Source: Treponema sp.
Lineage (GTDB): Bacteria > Spirochaetota > Spirochaetia > Treponematales > Treponemataceae
DNA length: 64,000 nucleotides
Direction: 5' to 3'
NCBI GenBank assembly: GCA_022510845.1
Contig: JAFLSR010000001.1
Span: 62,001 to 126,000, forward strand
Part shown: piece by piece, positions 34,392 through 43,847 of the stretch
How the letters are laid out: every line of letters begins with the position of its first letter
Numbering within the stretch: the stretch's first letter is position 1
Position numbers and translations under genes: made by a program
Notes under the pieces: model-generated
Databases searched by the model: none
What the model saw: the letters and a program-made list of their open reading frames with translations, nothing else
Told to the model about the DNA's origin: nothing

Positions 34392-35489
34392 ATGAAATTT
34401 TTTGATAAATTATTTTCGACGCTCTCATTCCCATGGAAGCGTTTTCAGGAAAAAGCGCCGCTCGCCTCTTTCATAACAGGAAGAATTTTTACAATGCTGG
34501 TCTTGCTTTTTCTTTTGGGATTCGCGCTGTTCGCATTGATGGCGCTCGCTCCCGGCGACATCGTTGACCAGATGATGACGCAACAAATCATGGCGGGCGC
34601 GCAAGGCGAGCGCGCGGGAACAAAGGCTTCCACAAACGACAACAATTTTCAAGAAGAGCAGATGGCGGCACTGCGCGCGGAACTAGGAATCGACAAGCCG
34701 TTTTATGTGCAGTACGCGAAGTGGCTCAAGCGCGTCATCGTGCACCACGATTTGGGCGTGAGCCTCATTTCGCGCGCGCCCGTCGGCTTTTTGATTCGCT
34801 CGCGGATTTGGAATTCAGTCCTGCTGAATTTGATTTCGCTCATGCTGATTACGACTTTGAGCTTCGCGCTGGGCGTTTATTTTTCGAGCAAGGCAGGAAC
34901 AAAACTCGATGTGGGCGTAACTTTCTTCGCGCTTTTTTTCAACGCCTTTCCGGGAATGCTGCTTTTGATTTTGCTTCAACTTTTCGCCCTGCTCACAAAT
35001 TGGTTTCCAGTCACAGCCTATCCCGATTTTCCGTTCAAAGCGGCAAAGGCGAAATTCGTATTCAGTTACGCGCATCACATTTTTCTTCCGTTACTCGCTT
35101 CGTTCTTGGGAGGAGCGGGCGGAACAATGCGAATGATTCGCGCGACGATGCTAGACCAAATGGGAATGCCCTACATCTTCGCGCTGCGCGCGCGCGGCAT
35201 AAGTGAGCGGAGAGTTTATTTCAATCACGCGTTTCGCAACACGCTCAATCCGTACATCACGGGAAGCGCGAACTTGCTCGCAAGCCTTTTTTCCGGAAGC
35301 CTTGTGCTCGAAATCATTTTCGCATATCCCGGAATCGGACGGCTGATGTATGACGCGGTTTTGCAGCAGGACATAAACCTCGTGCTCGCAAACGAGATGT
35401 TCCTCTCCGCGCTCGTGCTTGCGGGCATGGTCGTTTCGGACATCCTGCTCGCGCTGGTTGACCCGCGCATTCGCTACGGCGCGAATTAG
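34392..35489 (+). CDS. Peptide-type ABC transporter permease (DppB/OppB-like)
   Basis: GIDKPFYVQYAKWLKRVIVHHDLGVSL...GGAGGTMRMIRATMLDQMGMPYIFALRARGISERRV. Confidence 0.85.
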   Translation: MKFFDKLFSTLSFPWKRFQEKAPLASFITGRIFTMLVLLFLLGFALFALMALAPGDIVDQMMTQQIMAGAQGERAGTKASTNDNNFQEEQMAALRAELGIDKPFYVQYAKWLKRVIVHHDLGVSLISRAPVGFLIRSRIWNSVLLNLISLMLITTLSFALGVYFSSKAGTKLDVGVTFFALFFNAFPGMLLLILLQLFALLTNWFPVTAYPDFPFKAAKAKFVFSYAHHIFLPLLASFLGGAGGTMRMIRATMLDQMGMPYIFALRARGISERRVYFNHAFRNTLNPYITGSANLLASLFSGSLVLEIIFAYPGIGRLMYDAVLQQDINLVLANEMFLSALVLAGMVVSDILLALVDPRIRYGAN

Positions 35490-35561
35490 GATTTGTTTGC
35501 GCCACACAAGTTGCTTACGAGTTTTTCCTTGCTTGGGTATATCACGAAACATCCTGCCAAT

Positions 35562-35597
35562 AAAAAAGTCCGCGTGTACAAGACAACGCGGACTTTC
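35562..35597 (-). terminator. Intrinsic terminator of the SIMPL-domain gene
   Basis: AAGTCCGCGT/ACGCGGACTT with T tract on the minus strand. Confidence 0.7.
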
Positions 35598-35626
35598 AAA
35601 CGCGCGGCATTGATGCGCTTGTTCGC

Positions 35627-36322
35627 CTAATCTTTCAGCGAATAAACCACGGTGGTAACGACGCGCACGTTCTTTATGTCTTCAAGTCCCACCGCTGCGT
35701 CCTCGATGGAAAAAAGCCCTTGGTTCGCGCTCACGATTTTTCCAACTTTGCTTCCGCTGTCGTGCGCGAACTGCTCCGCGGCAAGCAAGGCGTTCTTTGT
35801 CGCGTCCGCAATCATTTCGGGCTTGATTTCGTTCAGCCCGTTGAATTCGTATCGCACGCGGTTGTCGTAGTCGGAAGAAAGGGCGACGCCTTTTCCCATC
35901 AAATCAATCGTGTCGATTGACGCAGCCTTTGCGCTGGAAACTTTTTCCGTCCGCACCAAGACCGTCTGCTTGGCGACATAGTTGAACTGCCTGCGCGATT
36001 GGTCGAGATAAATGTTCGTGGTGGTGTCCGTGATTTCGGGCGAAAGGACGGAATAGTCGCCTTCGTCCAAATCGTATTCGCCCAAAAAGTCAAGGACGAT
36101 TTTCGTTTTGGAAATGACTTCCCTCTGCAAAGCCGCAAGGTCGTTTCCGCTCACGGAAAACGAAACGCGCCAAGTCGCCATGTCGGCAGGCACTTCGCGT
36201 TCGGCAAGCCCGCGCACGGAAACAGTGCGGCTGTTCTTTGCGATTTTGGACATTCCGCAGGCAATCGTAGCCGCGGAGACAATCAACGCGAATGAGATAA
36301 TCAAGACGTTCGTAGTTTTCAT
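35627..36322 (-). CDS. SIMPL (DUF541) domain protein
   Basis: SVRGLAEREVPADMATWRVSFSVSGNDLAALQ...YVAKQTVLVRT. Confidence 0.8.
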   Translation of the reverse strand: MKTTNVLIISFALIVSAATIACGMSKIAKNSRTVSVRGLAEREVPADMATWRVSFSVSGNDLAALQREVISKTKIVLDFLGEYDLDEGDYSVLSPEITDTTTNIYLDQSRRQFNYVAKQTVLVRTEKVSSAKAASIDTIDLMGKGVALSSDYDNRVRYEFNGLNEIKPEMIADATKNALLAAEQFAHDSGSKVGKIVSANQGLFSIEDAAVGLEDIKNVRVVTTVVYSLKD

Positions 36323-36750
36323 TTTTTCTCCCGATGCAAAATTATTTGCGCGATTTTTCCAATGTCATTTCCGAAAAATTTTCGCGCTTTGTAAATAAAA
36401 TGACGCGGGCGCGATTTCGTTACGGAGATTTTTTGGAAAAATGAGATTGGCATATTGATTTTGAAAGCAACAATTTGCAGGACGGAAACGCCGCTTGGAT
36501 TGCGGGTGTTTGATTAAACCTCACAACAAAAACATCGGGGTATGTACTATTTCGCACGGCAGTTCTGTTGCCAATGCCACTAATTAAAAAAGCGTCTAGA
36601 AAAAATTTCAAAAATGTGCTATAAATAATGCAGAAACTAAAACATAATTTTTATTTATATCGAATGAAACATCGGCAATGAAATTTCTAGACTTTTTCAA
36701 AGCCGAAAATCGCGATAAATTTTCCATCACAACCTTCGAGGTATGATTAA

Positions 36751-38877
36751 ATGAAAAAATTCTTTCGCTATCTAAAGACGCGGCCGCTTGCTTTCGCGGG
36801 CGTTCTGATTTTGGCTTTCCTCTACCTGATAATGATTTTCGCGGAATTCATCGCGCCCTACCCTGCCACGCAGACTTTCGAAAACAACACCTTTCATCCC
36901 GCGAACGTGAGGCTCACGCGAGAGGGACTTGTCGCAAAGGAAGCCGCCACAATCAGCACGATAAACTGGAAGTACGCCTACGTCCAAGGCGAACGGCACA
37001 AGGTGCGTTTTTTTGTTAAGGGCGCGCCGTACAAACTTTTCGGAATGATTCCGTGCGAGCGGCATCTGTTCGGCACTGTTCCTGAAAATGGCAAAGCCTA
37101 TCCAGCATATCTTTTTGGCGCGGACAATTTGGGGCGCGATGTTTTCAGCCGAATGGTTTACGGAAGCCGCATTTCGCTTACGATTGGTTTTGTGGTAAGC
37201 GCGATTTCGCTTGCGCTCGCGATAATTTTCGGCGGCTTTGCGGGATACTATGGCGGCAACGCGGACTGGGCGATAATGCGCTTTGCGGAATTTTTCATGC
37301 TGATTCCCTCGCTGTACTTGATTTTGTTTTTGCGCTCGCTTTTGAATTCCAAGTTGGACAGCGGAAGCGCGTACATGATAATCACGCTCATCCTTTCGCT
37401 GGTAGGCTGGCCGGGGAGCGCGCGCACGATTCGCGGAATGGTCCATTCGATAAAGCGCGAGGAATTTGTCTTGAACGCTTCACTCGAAGGCATTCCTTCA
37501 ATCGCAATCGTTTTCAAGTACATCATTCCCCAAATTTCAAGTCTGCTGATTGTGAGCACCGCCCTTTCGATTCCAGGCTTCATCATGAGCGAGACCACCC
37601 TTTCTTATTTGGGCTTGGGAATCGCAGACCCCTCCGTGAGTTGGGGCTCGATGATTAACCGCGAGATTTCAACTTTGAGCAACTTGCGCCGCTATCCGTG
37701 GCTCTTGAATCCTGTGTGGCTTTTGCTTTGCGTCACGCTTGCGTTCAACTTTTTCGGAGATGCGTTGCGCGACTACTTTGACCCGTACCATGCGATTTTC
37801 AAGACTTGGAAAAAAAGGCGTGTTTCCAAAAAATCCGAAAAGAGCGATGCCGCGCAAATCCAAGGCGATACCCATACCGGGTATGGGTATGCGCAAAACG
37901 ATTCGGAAAGCAAAAATGCTGCCGCGCTTCTTGAAATAAAAAATCTCTTCGTGGACTTTGAAAACCTTTCTTTGGCGCATGATTCAAAACCTTCGATAAT
38001 CCATGCGGTGCGCGGCATTTCATACCAAGTGATGTGCGGCGAAATATTGGGCATCGTCGGGGAATCGGGCAGCGGAAAGTCCGTGAGCACTACGGCGATT
38101 CCCGGGCTTCTTCCTTCGAACGCCACGATGCGCGGAAAAATATTCTTTGACGGCACGGAACTCACTTCTCTTTCGCAAAATGAATTGCGCTCGTACCGCG
38201 GAAGGAGAATCGCGCTCATCCTGCAAGAGCCGGGGCGTTCGTTCGACCCGCTTCAAAACGTAGGAAACATTTTCTTCGAGCTTTACAGGAATCTTGAGCC
38301 GAAAATTTCTCGCGCCGAATCGGATGCGCGCGCGGTGAAGATTTTGGGCGAAGTCGGTCTTCCCGATCCGCAAAGCCGCCTGCAAAATTATCCGCACCAA
38401 TTTTCGGGCGGGCAGTTACAGCGAATCGGAATCGCGCTCGCGCTCGCGCAGGGCTGCGAACTTCTGATTGCCGACGAGCCTACCACCGCGCTCGATGTTA
38501 CGATTCAGGCGCAGATTGTGGAACTGCTTTTGGATTTGCGCAAAAAAAGAGGGCTTTCGATAATTTTCATTTCGCACGACATAGATTTGGTGGGAGCGAT
38601 TTCGGACAGAATCATCGTGATGTACGGCGGAAAAATCATGGAAAGCGCGGGCGCAAAAGAAATCATCGCCGCGCCAAAAAATCCGTACACGCAGGCACTG
38701 CTCGCGGCTTCTCCGAAATTCGGCCAGCATTACAAAAACTCCGCGCTCGCTTCGATTTCCGGAAAAGTCGTAGACCCAAAAAATCCGCCTCCGGGATGTC
38801 CGTTCGCGCCGCGCTGCAATTTTGCAAAGCCCGAATGCGACAATGAAAATTATTCGTGCTATATGGAAATTTCGTAA
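36751..38877 (+). CDS. Fused peptide-type ABC permease (DppC-like) and ATPase (DppD-like)
   Basis: N-term APYPATQTFENN...GADNLGRDVFSRMVYGSRISL permease; C-term GIVGESGSGKS, PHQFSGGQLQRIGIALALAQGCELLIADEPTTALD, CPFAPRC; one 708-aa frame. Confidence 0.85.
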   Translation: MKKFFRYLKTRPLAFAGVLILAFLYLIMIFAEFIAPYPATQTFENNTFHPANVRLTREGLVAKEAATISTINWKYAYVQGERHKVRFFVKGAPYKLFGMIPCERHLFGTVPENGKAYPAYLFGADNLGRDVFSRMVYGSRISLTIGFVVSAISLALAIIFGGFAGYYGGNADWAIMRFAEFFMLIPSLYLILFLRSLLNSKLDSGSAYMIITLILSLVGWPGSARTIRGMVHSIKREEFVLNASLEGIPSIAIVFKYIIPQISSLLIVSTALSIPGFIMSETTLSYLGLGIADPSVSWGSMINREISTLSNLRRYPWLLNPVWLLLCVTLAFNFFGDALRDYFDPYHAIFKTWKKRRVSKKSEKSDAAQIQGDTHTGYGYAQNDSESKNAAALLEIKNLFVDFENLSLAHDSKPSIIHAVRGISYQVMCGEILGIVGESGSGKSVSTTAIPGLLPSNATMRGKIFFDGTELTSLSQNELRSYRGRRIALILQEPGRSFDPLQNVGNIFFELYRNLEPKISRAESDARAVKILGEVGLPDPQSRLQNYPHQFSGGQLQRIGIALALAQGCELLIADEPTTALDVTIQAQIVELLLDLRKKRGLSIIFISHDIDLVGAISDRIIVMYGGKIMESAGAKEIIAAPKNPYTQALLAASPKFGQHYKNSALASISGKVVDPKNPPPGCPFAPRCNFAKPECDNENYSCYMEIS

Positions 38878-38899
38878 CTACTTTTACGCAGGAGAATGT

Positions 38900-39871
38900 A
38901 TGTCAGAAAATAAAATACTTTCCGCACAAAACCTGTACAAAACTTTTTCGCTCGAAGCGGGATTCTTTGCAAAGAAAAATCAGAACGTCTACGCGGTGAA
39001 CGACGTTTCGTTCGATTTGGCGCGTGGCGAAACCTTGGGCTTGGTGGGCGAATCGGGCTGCGGGAAAACCACCACCGCGCGACTTTTGGTGCGAATGTAC
39101 GAAGCGACCAGCGGAAAGATTTTCTATTACGGAAGCGGCGAAAAAAAGGACGGCGAGGAAATCGGAACTTTTTCAAAAGCGCGGCTCAAAGAATACAGGC
39201 AAAAAGTGAAATACATTTTCCAAGACCCCTCCCGCTCCCTCAATCCGCGCATGAGCGTGCTTTCGATTTTGACGGACGCATTCAAATCCGAAAAAAAATC
39301 CAAGGACGAAATTTTCGCGCTCGCCTCAAAGACGATTCAAGAAGTGGGACTTTCTGAAAATGATTTGCACAGGCATCCTTCGGAATTTTCGGGCGGGCAG
39401 CGTCAGCGCATTTCCATTGCGCGCGGTCTCATAATGAACCCGGAAGTTTTGATTTGCGATGAAGTTGTGAGCGCGCTCGACGTTTCCATTCAAGGACAGA
39501 TATTGAAGTTGCTTTGCGATTTGCGGCAAAAGAAAAATTTGAGTTTCGTTTTCATCACGCACGACTTGAAAGTGGCTTGCTGGTTTTGCGACACAATCGC
39601 AGTGATGTATCGGGGCGTTGTGGTGGAACAAGCGCCGGCGCAGGACTTATTCAAAACGGCAAAGCATCCGTACACAAAATTGCTTTTTGCGGGCGCGATG
39701 TCGGAAGGCAAAAAAGAAAAATCGTCGCTTGAAGTGAAGACGACTTTGCAAAAAGAAAATTCCTGTCCGTTCGCGCACAGATGCCCCATGGCGCAAGAAA
39801 AATGTTTTTCCGAAATGCCCCAGTTTCACGATGCGGGCGAATCCCAAAAAGTGCGCTGCTTTTTCGTGTAG
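38900..39871 (+). CDS. Peptide-type ABC transporter ATPase (DppF/OppF-like)
   Basis: GLVGESGCGKTTTARLL...PSEFSGGQRQRISIARGLIMNPEVLICDEVVSALD. Confidence 0.88.
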   Translation: MSENKILSAQNLYKTFSLEAGFFAKKNQNVYAVNDVSFDLARGETLGLVGESGCGKTTTARLLVRMYEATSGKIFYYGSGEKKDGEEIGTFSKARLKEYRQKVKYIFQDPSRSLNPRMSVLSILTDAFKSEKKSKDEIFALASKTIQEVGLSENDLHRHPSEFSGGQRQRISIARGLIMNPEVLICDEVVSALDVSIQGQILKLLCDLRQKKNLSFVFITHDLKVACWFCDTIAVMYRGVVVEQAPAQDLFKTAKHPYTKLLFAGAMSEGKKEKSSLEVKTTLQKENSCPFAHRCPMAQEKCFSEMPQFHDAGESQKVRCFFV

Positions 39872-39892
39872 ACAAAAAATCAAATTTGATTT

Positions 39893-40204
39893 ATGCTGTT
39901 ACTGATGACAGAAACGCAGGAAAAACTTTTTTCGGACAGTTTCGATGAAATATGCGCGATTCTCGCCGCCTGTTCAAGCAAGGAATCCGTGCGGGATTTT
40001 TTGGAATGCCTTTGCACTTCTCCCGAACGGCTCGACTTTTCAAAACGCTGGCTTTCTGTAAAAGAACTCTACAGCGGCACTCCGCAAAGAAAAATCGCAC
40101 AAAAATTCAATATGTCGCTTTGTAAGATTACGCGCGGCTCAAAAGAATTGAATAAAAAAGAAAGCGCGTTCAAAAAAATCTTGGATGAGAATTTCAAGAA
40201 ATAA
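39893..40204 (+). CDS. Trp repressor (TrpR/YerC) superfamily protein
   Basis: TSPERLDFSKRWLSVKELYSGTPQRKIAQKFNMSLCKITRGSKEL. Confidence 0.75.
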   Translation: MLLLMTETQEKLFSDSFDEICAILAACSSKESVRDFLECLCTSPERLDFSKRWLSVKELYSGTPQRKIAQKFNMSLCKITRGSKELNKKESAFKKILDENFKK

Positions 40205-40369
40205 TGCTTAAAGCCATCGCAGAGATGGCTTGCAATGAAATGTTGCGAAGCAACATCCGCGCAATTCTTCGGAGTTGAAAAATTTCATCTTTCACAAAGA
40301 TTTTCCTTATGAGAGGTTGACAAATGCGGAAATGGGATTTATACTTAATTTGATAATTGGAGATTTGCC

Positions 40370-40744
40370 ATGACTGACGGAGCAAAAAAAACGAAGACTT
40401 CCGTTCCGCAAGTTGCCACAAACAACAAAGTGGAATCTTTTGAAAAACACGAAATCCGCACCGCTTTAACAACAAGAGGCAAGTTGTATTTCTGCGTGCC
40501 CGATTCAGTCTCCGCCCTGCGTGACGGAAAGGACGCAAAGGACTACATCAAAAAACTCAGAAAACGCGATCCTGAATTGGGTGCCAAATGGGAACGAATT
40601 ATCAAAATGATTCCTTTTCAAACTTCGGGCGGAAGACAGCTGATAAAATTCGCCGACGCGGAAAACCTCCTGCGCATAATTCGGCAAGTCCGCTCGCCCA
40701 AAATTGAAGAGTTCAAAAAATGGGTTGAGAAAAAAGCAAAATGA
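40370..40744 (+). CDS. Bro-N/antirepressor-like domain protein
   Basis: KLYFCVPDSVSALRDGKDAKDYIKKLRKRDPELGAKWERIIKMIPFQTSGGRQLIKFADAENLLRIIRQVRSPKIEEFKKW. Confidence 0.6.
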   Translation: MTDGAKKTKTSVPQVATNNKVESFEKHEIRTALTTRGKLYFCVPDSVSALRDGKDAKDYIKKLRKRDPELGAKWERIIKMIPFQTSGGRQLIKFADAENLLRIIRQVRSPKIEEFKKWVEKKAK

Positions 40745-40818
40745 TTCCGCAAAAATCGGCACAGTTCTGCCGGTTTCTGTGCGATGTTTTTGCTTTGCCT
40801 TTTTGTTTGAGCGAATTT

Positions 40819-41925
40819 TTATTCTACATAACTCGGATGCGATTTGTCGAACAGCCTTATCGTTCCCGTCCTTCTGAATTCGTCTTTTACTTTTTCATAT
40901 TCCGTTCTGCGCCGTTCAAGGTATGATTCAATATTCTCCGATGTGATTTTTTCGCCGAAATTTTGAATTTCTTCTGCGCCGTAAATTATCCGCAGCATTT
41001 TATCGCCGACTTTTTTGTTGAAATGGTGAACATCGAAAAAATTGTATGGATTCAAATTGATTTCGTTGAAGCCGCTAAAATCATAGAATTCCGTGATTTT
41101 CGAAATCTCGCGAAGCCAATCGTAAAATTCATTTGACTCAAACCAGTCTTTTTTTGAAATGAAAGCCGCGCCAATCATCACCGTAAGTTTTATTCCATAT
41201 GAATCGCAAATGTTTTTTATTTCCTGCAATTCAATAAGGCTTTGCTTCAAATACGGAAGATTTCGTTTTTCCGATGTGCATAGACTCGTAATACGCCAGT
41301 AGAATACGCCGTCTTGAAGAACCCTTTTTTGCATTTGCTCTTCGTCATACACATCATCGTGTGGCTCTTCTCCGGATTCCGTGTTGTCAAGTTCATGTCG
41401 TTGCGGAGGTCTTTTCAGAAAATATTTTACAGAAGGAATTTTCATCAACGATTTTAGAAATGGATGCAATTCAAATTTTTTGCAAAGATAAATGGGCATA
41501 GCCGTGTGCGGCATTTCTTTTGTGTCTTTTTCAACCCCTATTTCGGTGGTGCTGATGTTCAGAATTATTTCGTTTAAGTTCGGCATTGTCTTCGCATAAA
41601 AATCCACAAGGCAAAGATAATCGCCAAAAAATCCGTATGTAACACAACTATTGAAGCAGGATTGCCCTGTAAGTTCTTGGACAGTTTTCGTTCTTAAAAA
41701 TCCCGCGTTCGAACCGCCTATTATTACGCAGGAAAATTTTTCCGCATTGGTGGCGACGTACGAAGGCTTTGAATTTCTGCCATCGGTGGAAGTGAAAACT
41801 GGCTCAGGCCAATACTTTGGTCTAAAAAAGCCGTCTGGATTGAATATGAAATTCACAAGGCACGTGCCACCGATTACGATGAAAAAGGACGCAAGGAAAA
41901 TCGAGAGCCATTTTTTAAAAGACAT
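40819..41925 (-). CDS. Membrane-anchored protein paired with MBOAT (AlgX/DltD-like SGNH candidate)
   Basis: N-terminal TM, CVIIGGSNAGFLRT nucleophile-like motif, DVHHFN near C terminus. Confidence 0.5.
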   Translation of the reverse strand: MSFKKWLSIFLASFFIVIGGTCLVNFIFNPDGFFRPKYWPEPVFTSTDGRNSKPSYVATNAEKFSCVIIGGSNAGFLRTKTVQELTGQSCFNSCVTYGFFGDYLCLVDFYAKTMPNLNEIILNISTTEIGVEKDTKEMPHTAMPIYLCKKFELHPFLKSLMKIPSVKYFLKRPPQRHELDNTESGEEPHDDVYDEEQMQKRVLQDGVFYWRITSLCTSEKRNLPYLKQSLIELQEIKNICDSYGIKLTVMIGAAFISKKDWFESNEFYDWLREISKITEFYDFSGFNEINLNPYNFFDVHHFNKKVGDKMLRIIYGAEEIQNFGEKITSENIESYLERRRTEYEKVKDEFRRTGTIRLFDKSHPSYVE

Positions 41926-41934
41926 TTTTCACCC

Positions 41935-43359
41935 CTAGAATTGAAAATACAAAAAATCCGAAACAGTATTGTTCATCAACAAAATGCAGACGGCAAACAA
42001 TGTGCCTGCCGCCACCGCGGAAATCTTTTTCGTTTTGATTTTTTCGGTGACGAGTTTGGAAGTAGGCGCGAGCCAACAAATCAGAATTGCGGCGAACAAT
42101 AATTTTTTGTTGCCGAATTCCATAATTTGCTGGAAAAAATTCTGCGAAAAGAAATTCTTCAAATTCGTCATTCCGATGAAAATCGAAAATCCGGAGCGAA
42201 GCGAATTCAAAACAAAGAGCGCGCGCAGAGCGACTACTCCCAAAGCGGTAAGGGTATATGCAAGAGGCGCGGGCAAAGACAAATTCTTTCTTTTCATAAA
42301 CGATGCCGCGCAAACAAAAATTCCGTTAAGAATTCCCCATAGCACAAATCGCCAGCCCGCACCGTGCCAAAATCCCGAAACCAAAAATGTTATGAGCGTT
42401 GCAACATAATAATTTCGGATTTTGCTTTCCTTGCGAAACACGCTTTTAAAAACATAGTCGCCCAAAAATCGCGAAAGCGTGATGTGCCATCTGCGCCAAT
42501 AGTCCTGGAAATTTCTTGCCTTGTACGGCGAATTGAAATTTTCAGGAAGAATGATGTTGAACATAAGCCCAAGCCCAATCGCCATATCCGCATAGCCCGA
42601 AAGGTCAAAGTAATATGAAATCGTATATTCAATCGAATAGAACCAAGATTCCAAAAAGCCCGGAACATATTCCGATGTAAGCGCGTCAAAGAAAGTTTGC
42701 GCGCTTTGCGTGAGCGGGTCAGCCAAAATCAATTTTTTTGCGCAACCGGCAACAAAAAGAATTATTCCGCACTTTATGTTTTCGGCGTTGAATTTTTTCT
42801 TTTCTTCCGATTCAAATTGCGGAACGATTTCGCTGTGGTGCACGATAGGCCCTACGATTAACTGCGGAAAGAAAGTGATGAACAAAAGGTAATTTAAAAT
42901 TGTATATTCTTTTGAAGTGTCTTTGTAGGAATCTGCCAAAAACGCTATCAACTGGAAAGTGAAAAAAGAAATCCCGATTGGAAGCGGCGTGTTCCGCATT
43001 TGGAAATCTGTTCCAAAAATTGAATTGATATTGCGCAAGATAAAATTGTCATACTTGTAGTAGCCGAGCAGCGCGATGTTCCCAAGAATGCCAAGCAACA
43101 AAATCACTTTCTTTTGAATTGCAATTTTTTTGTCATCGCCTTTAAGGGCGCAGAGCGAATTTCCCACAACATAATTTCCAAAAATGCTGATGCAAAAATA
43201 TGGAAAGAATTCCGCGCTTCCCTGCATATAAAAATAAAGCGAGGCAACAACCAAAACCAATTTTGCCAGCGTAAAAAATTTCGCTTTGGTCAAAATCCAA
43301 TACGCCGCAAAGACAATCGGAAGAAAGCCCAATATGAATTTGTAAGTCGAAAAAATCAT
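41935..43359 (-). CDS. MBOAT family O-acyltransferase (DltB/AlgI-like)
   Basis: FITFFPQLIVGPIVHHSEIVPQF...DLSGYADMAIGLGLMF...FNSPYKARNFQDYWRRWHITLSRFLGDYVF...FLVSGFWHGAGW. Confidence 0.92.
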   Translation of the reverse strand: MIFSTYKFILGFLPIVFAAYWILTKAKFFTLAKLVLVVASLYFYMQGSAEFFPYFCISIFGNYVVGNSLCALKGDDKKIAIQKKVILLLGILGNIALLGYYKYDNFILRNINSIFGTDFQMRNTPLPIGISFFTFQLIAFLADSYKDTSKEYTILNYLLFITFFPQLIVGPIVHHSEIVPQFESEEKKKFNAENIKCGIILFVAGCAKKLILADPLTQSAQTFFDALTSEYVPGFLESWFYSIEYTISYYFDLSGYADMAIGLGLMFNIILPENFNSPYKARNFQDYWRRWHITLSRFLGDYVFKSVFRKESKIRNYYVATLITFLVSGFWHGAGWRFVLWGILNGIFVCAASFMKRKNLSLPAPLAYTLTALGVVALRALFVLNSLRSGFSIFIGMTNLKNFFSQNFFQQIMEFGNKKLLFAAILICWLAPTSKLVTEKIKTKKISAVAAGTLFAVCILLMNNTVSDFLYFQF

Positions 43360-43448
43360 TTTGTCACACCTCTATATTAAGACTAATATAAACGATTATA
43401 TTAAAAAACACAATACAAACAAATGAAAAATTGTATCAAAATTGATAT

Positions 43449-43772
43449 ATGAGTTTGGAACGAATTGTGATTGAAAACATAAAGAAAATTCGCAAGGAAA
43501 AGAACATCACGCAAGAAAAACTGGCAGAGTTGTGCGAAACATCCACAAGTTACATTGGCTCGATGGAAACTTACAAAAACGTTCCGAAACTTTCCACGAT
43601 AGAAAAAATTGCGGACGCGCTGAATTTAACTCCGCAAACATTGTTCTATGACGAAAAAGAAAGCAAAAGGCAAAGAATCGCGTTCAATAGGAAAATGCTC
43701 CAAAAACTAAAAAATGAAACCATGCAGAAATTTGAAAAAGAACTGGACGCATTGCTCAAAACCTTTCTTTGA
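43449..43772 (+). CDS. XRE-family HTH regulator
   Basis: IVIENIKKIRKEKNITQEKLAELCETSTSYIGSMETYKNVPKLSTIEKIADALNLTPQTLF. Confidence 0.8.
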   Translation: MSLERIVIENIKKIRKEKNITQEKLAELCETSTSYIGSMETYKNVPKLSTIEKIADALNLTPQTLFYDEKESKRQRIAFNRKMLQKLKNETMQKFEKELDALLKTFL

Positions 43773-43847
43773 ATGCTTAGGCAACTTTGAAGAAGCAAGC
43801 CGGAACAAATGCTTTCCATAAAAAAATATCTGTGGTAAAATAAAGCC

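Noticed and set aside
36420-36611. 63-aa minus-strand ORF
   Set aside because: No recognisable family and no clear RBS; flanked by an imperfect inverted repeat (AAAAAGCGTCTAGAAAAAATTTC / GAAATTTCTAGACTTTTTC), but evidence is too weak to call an element.
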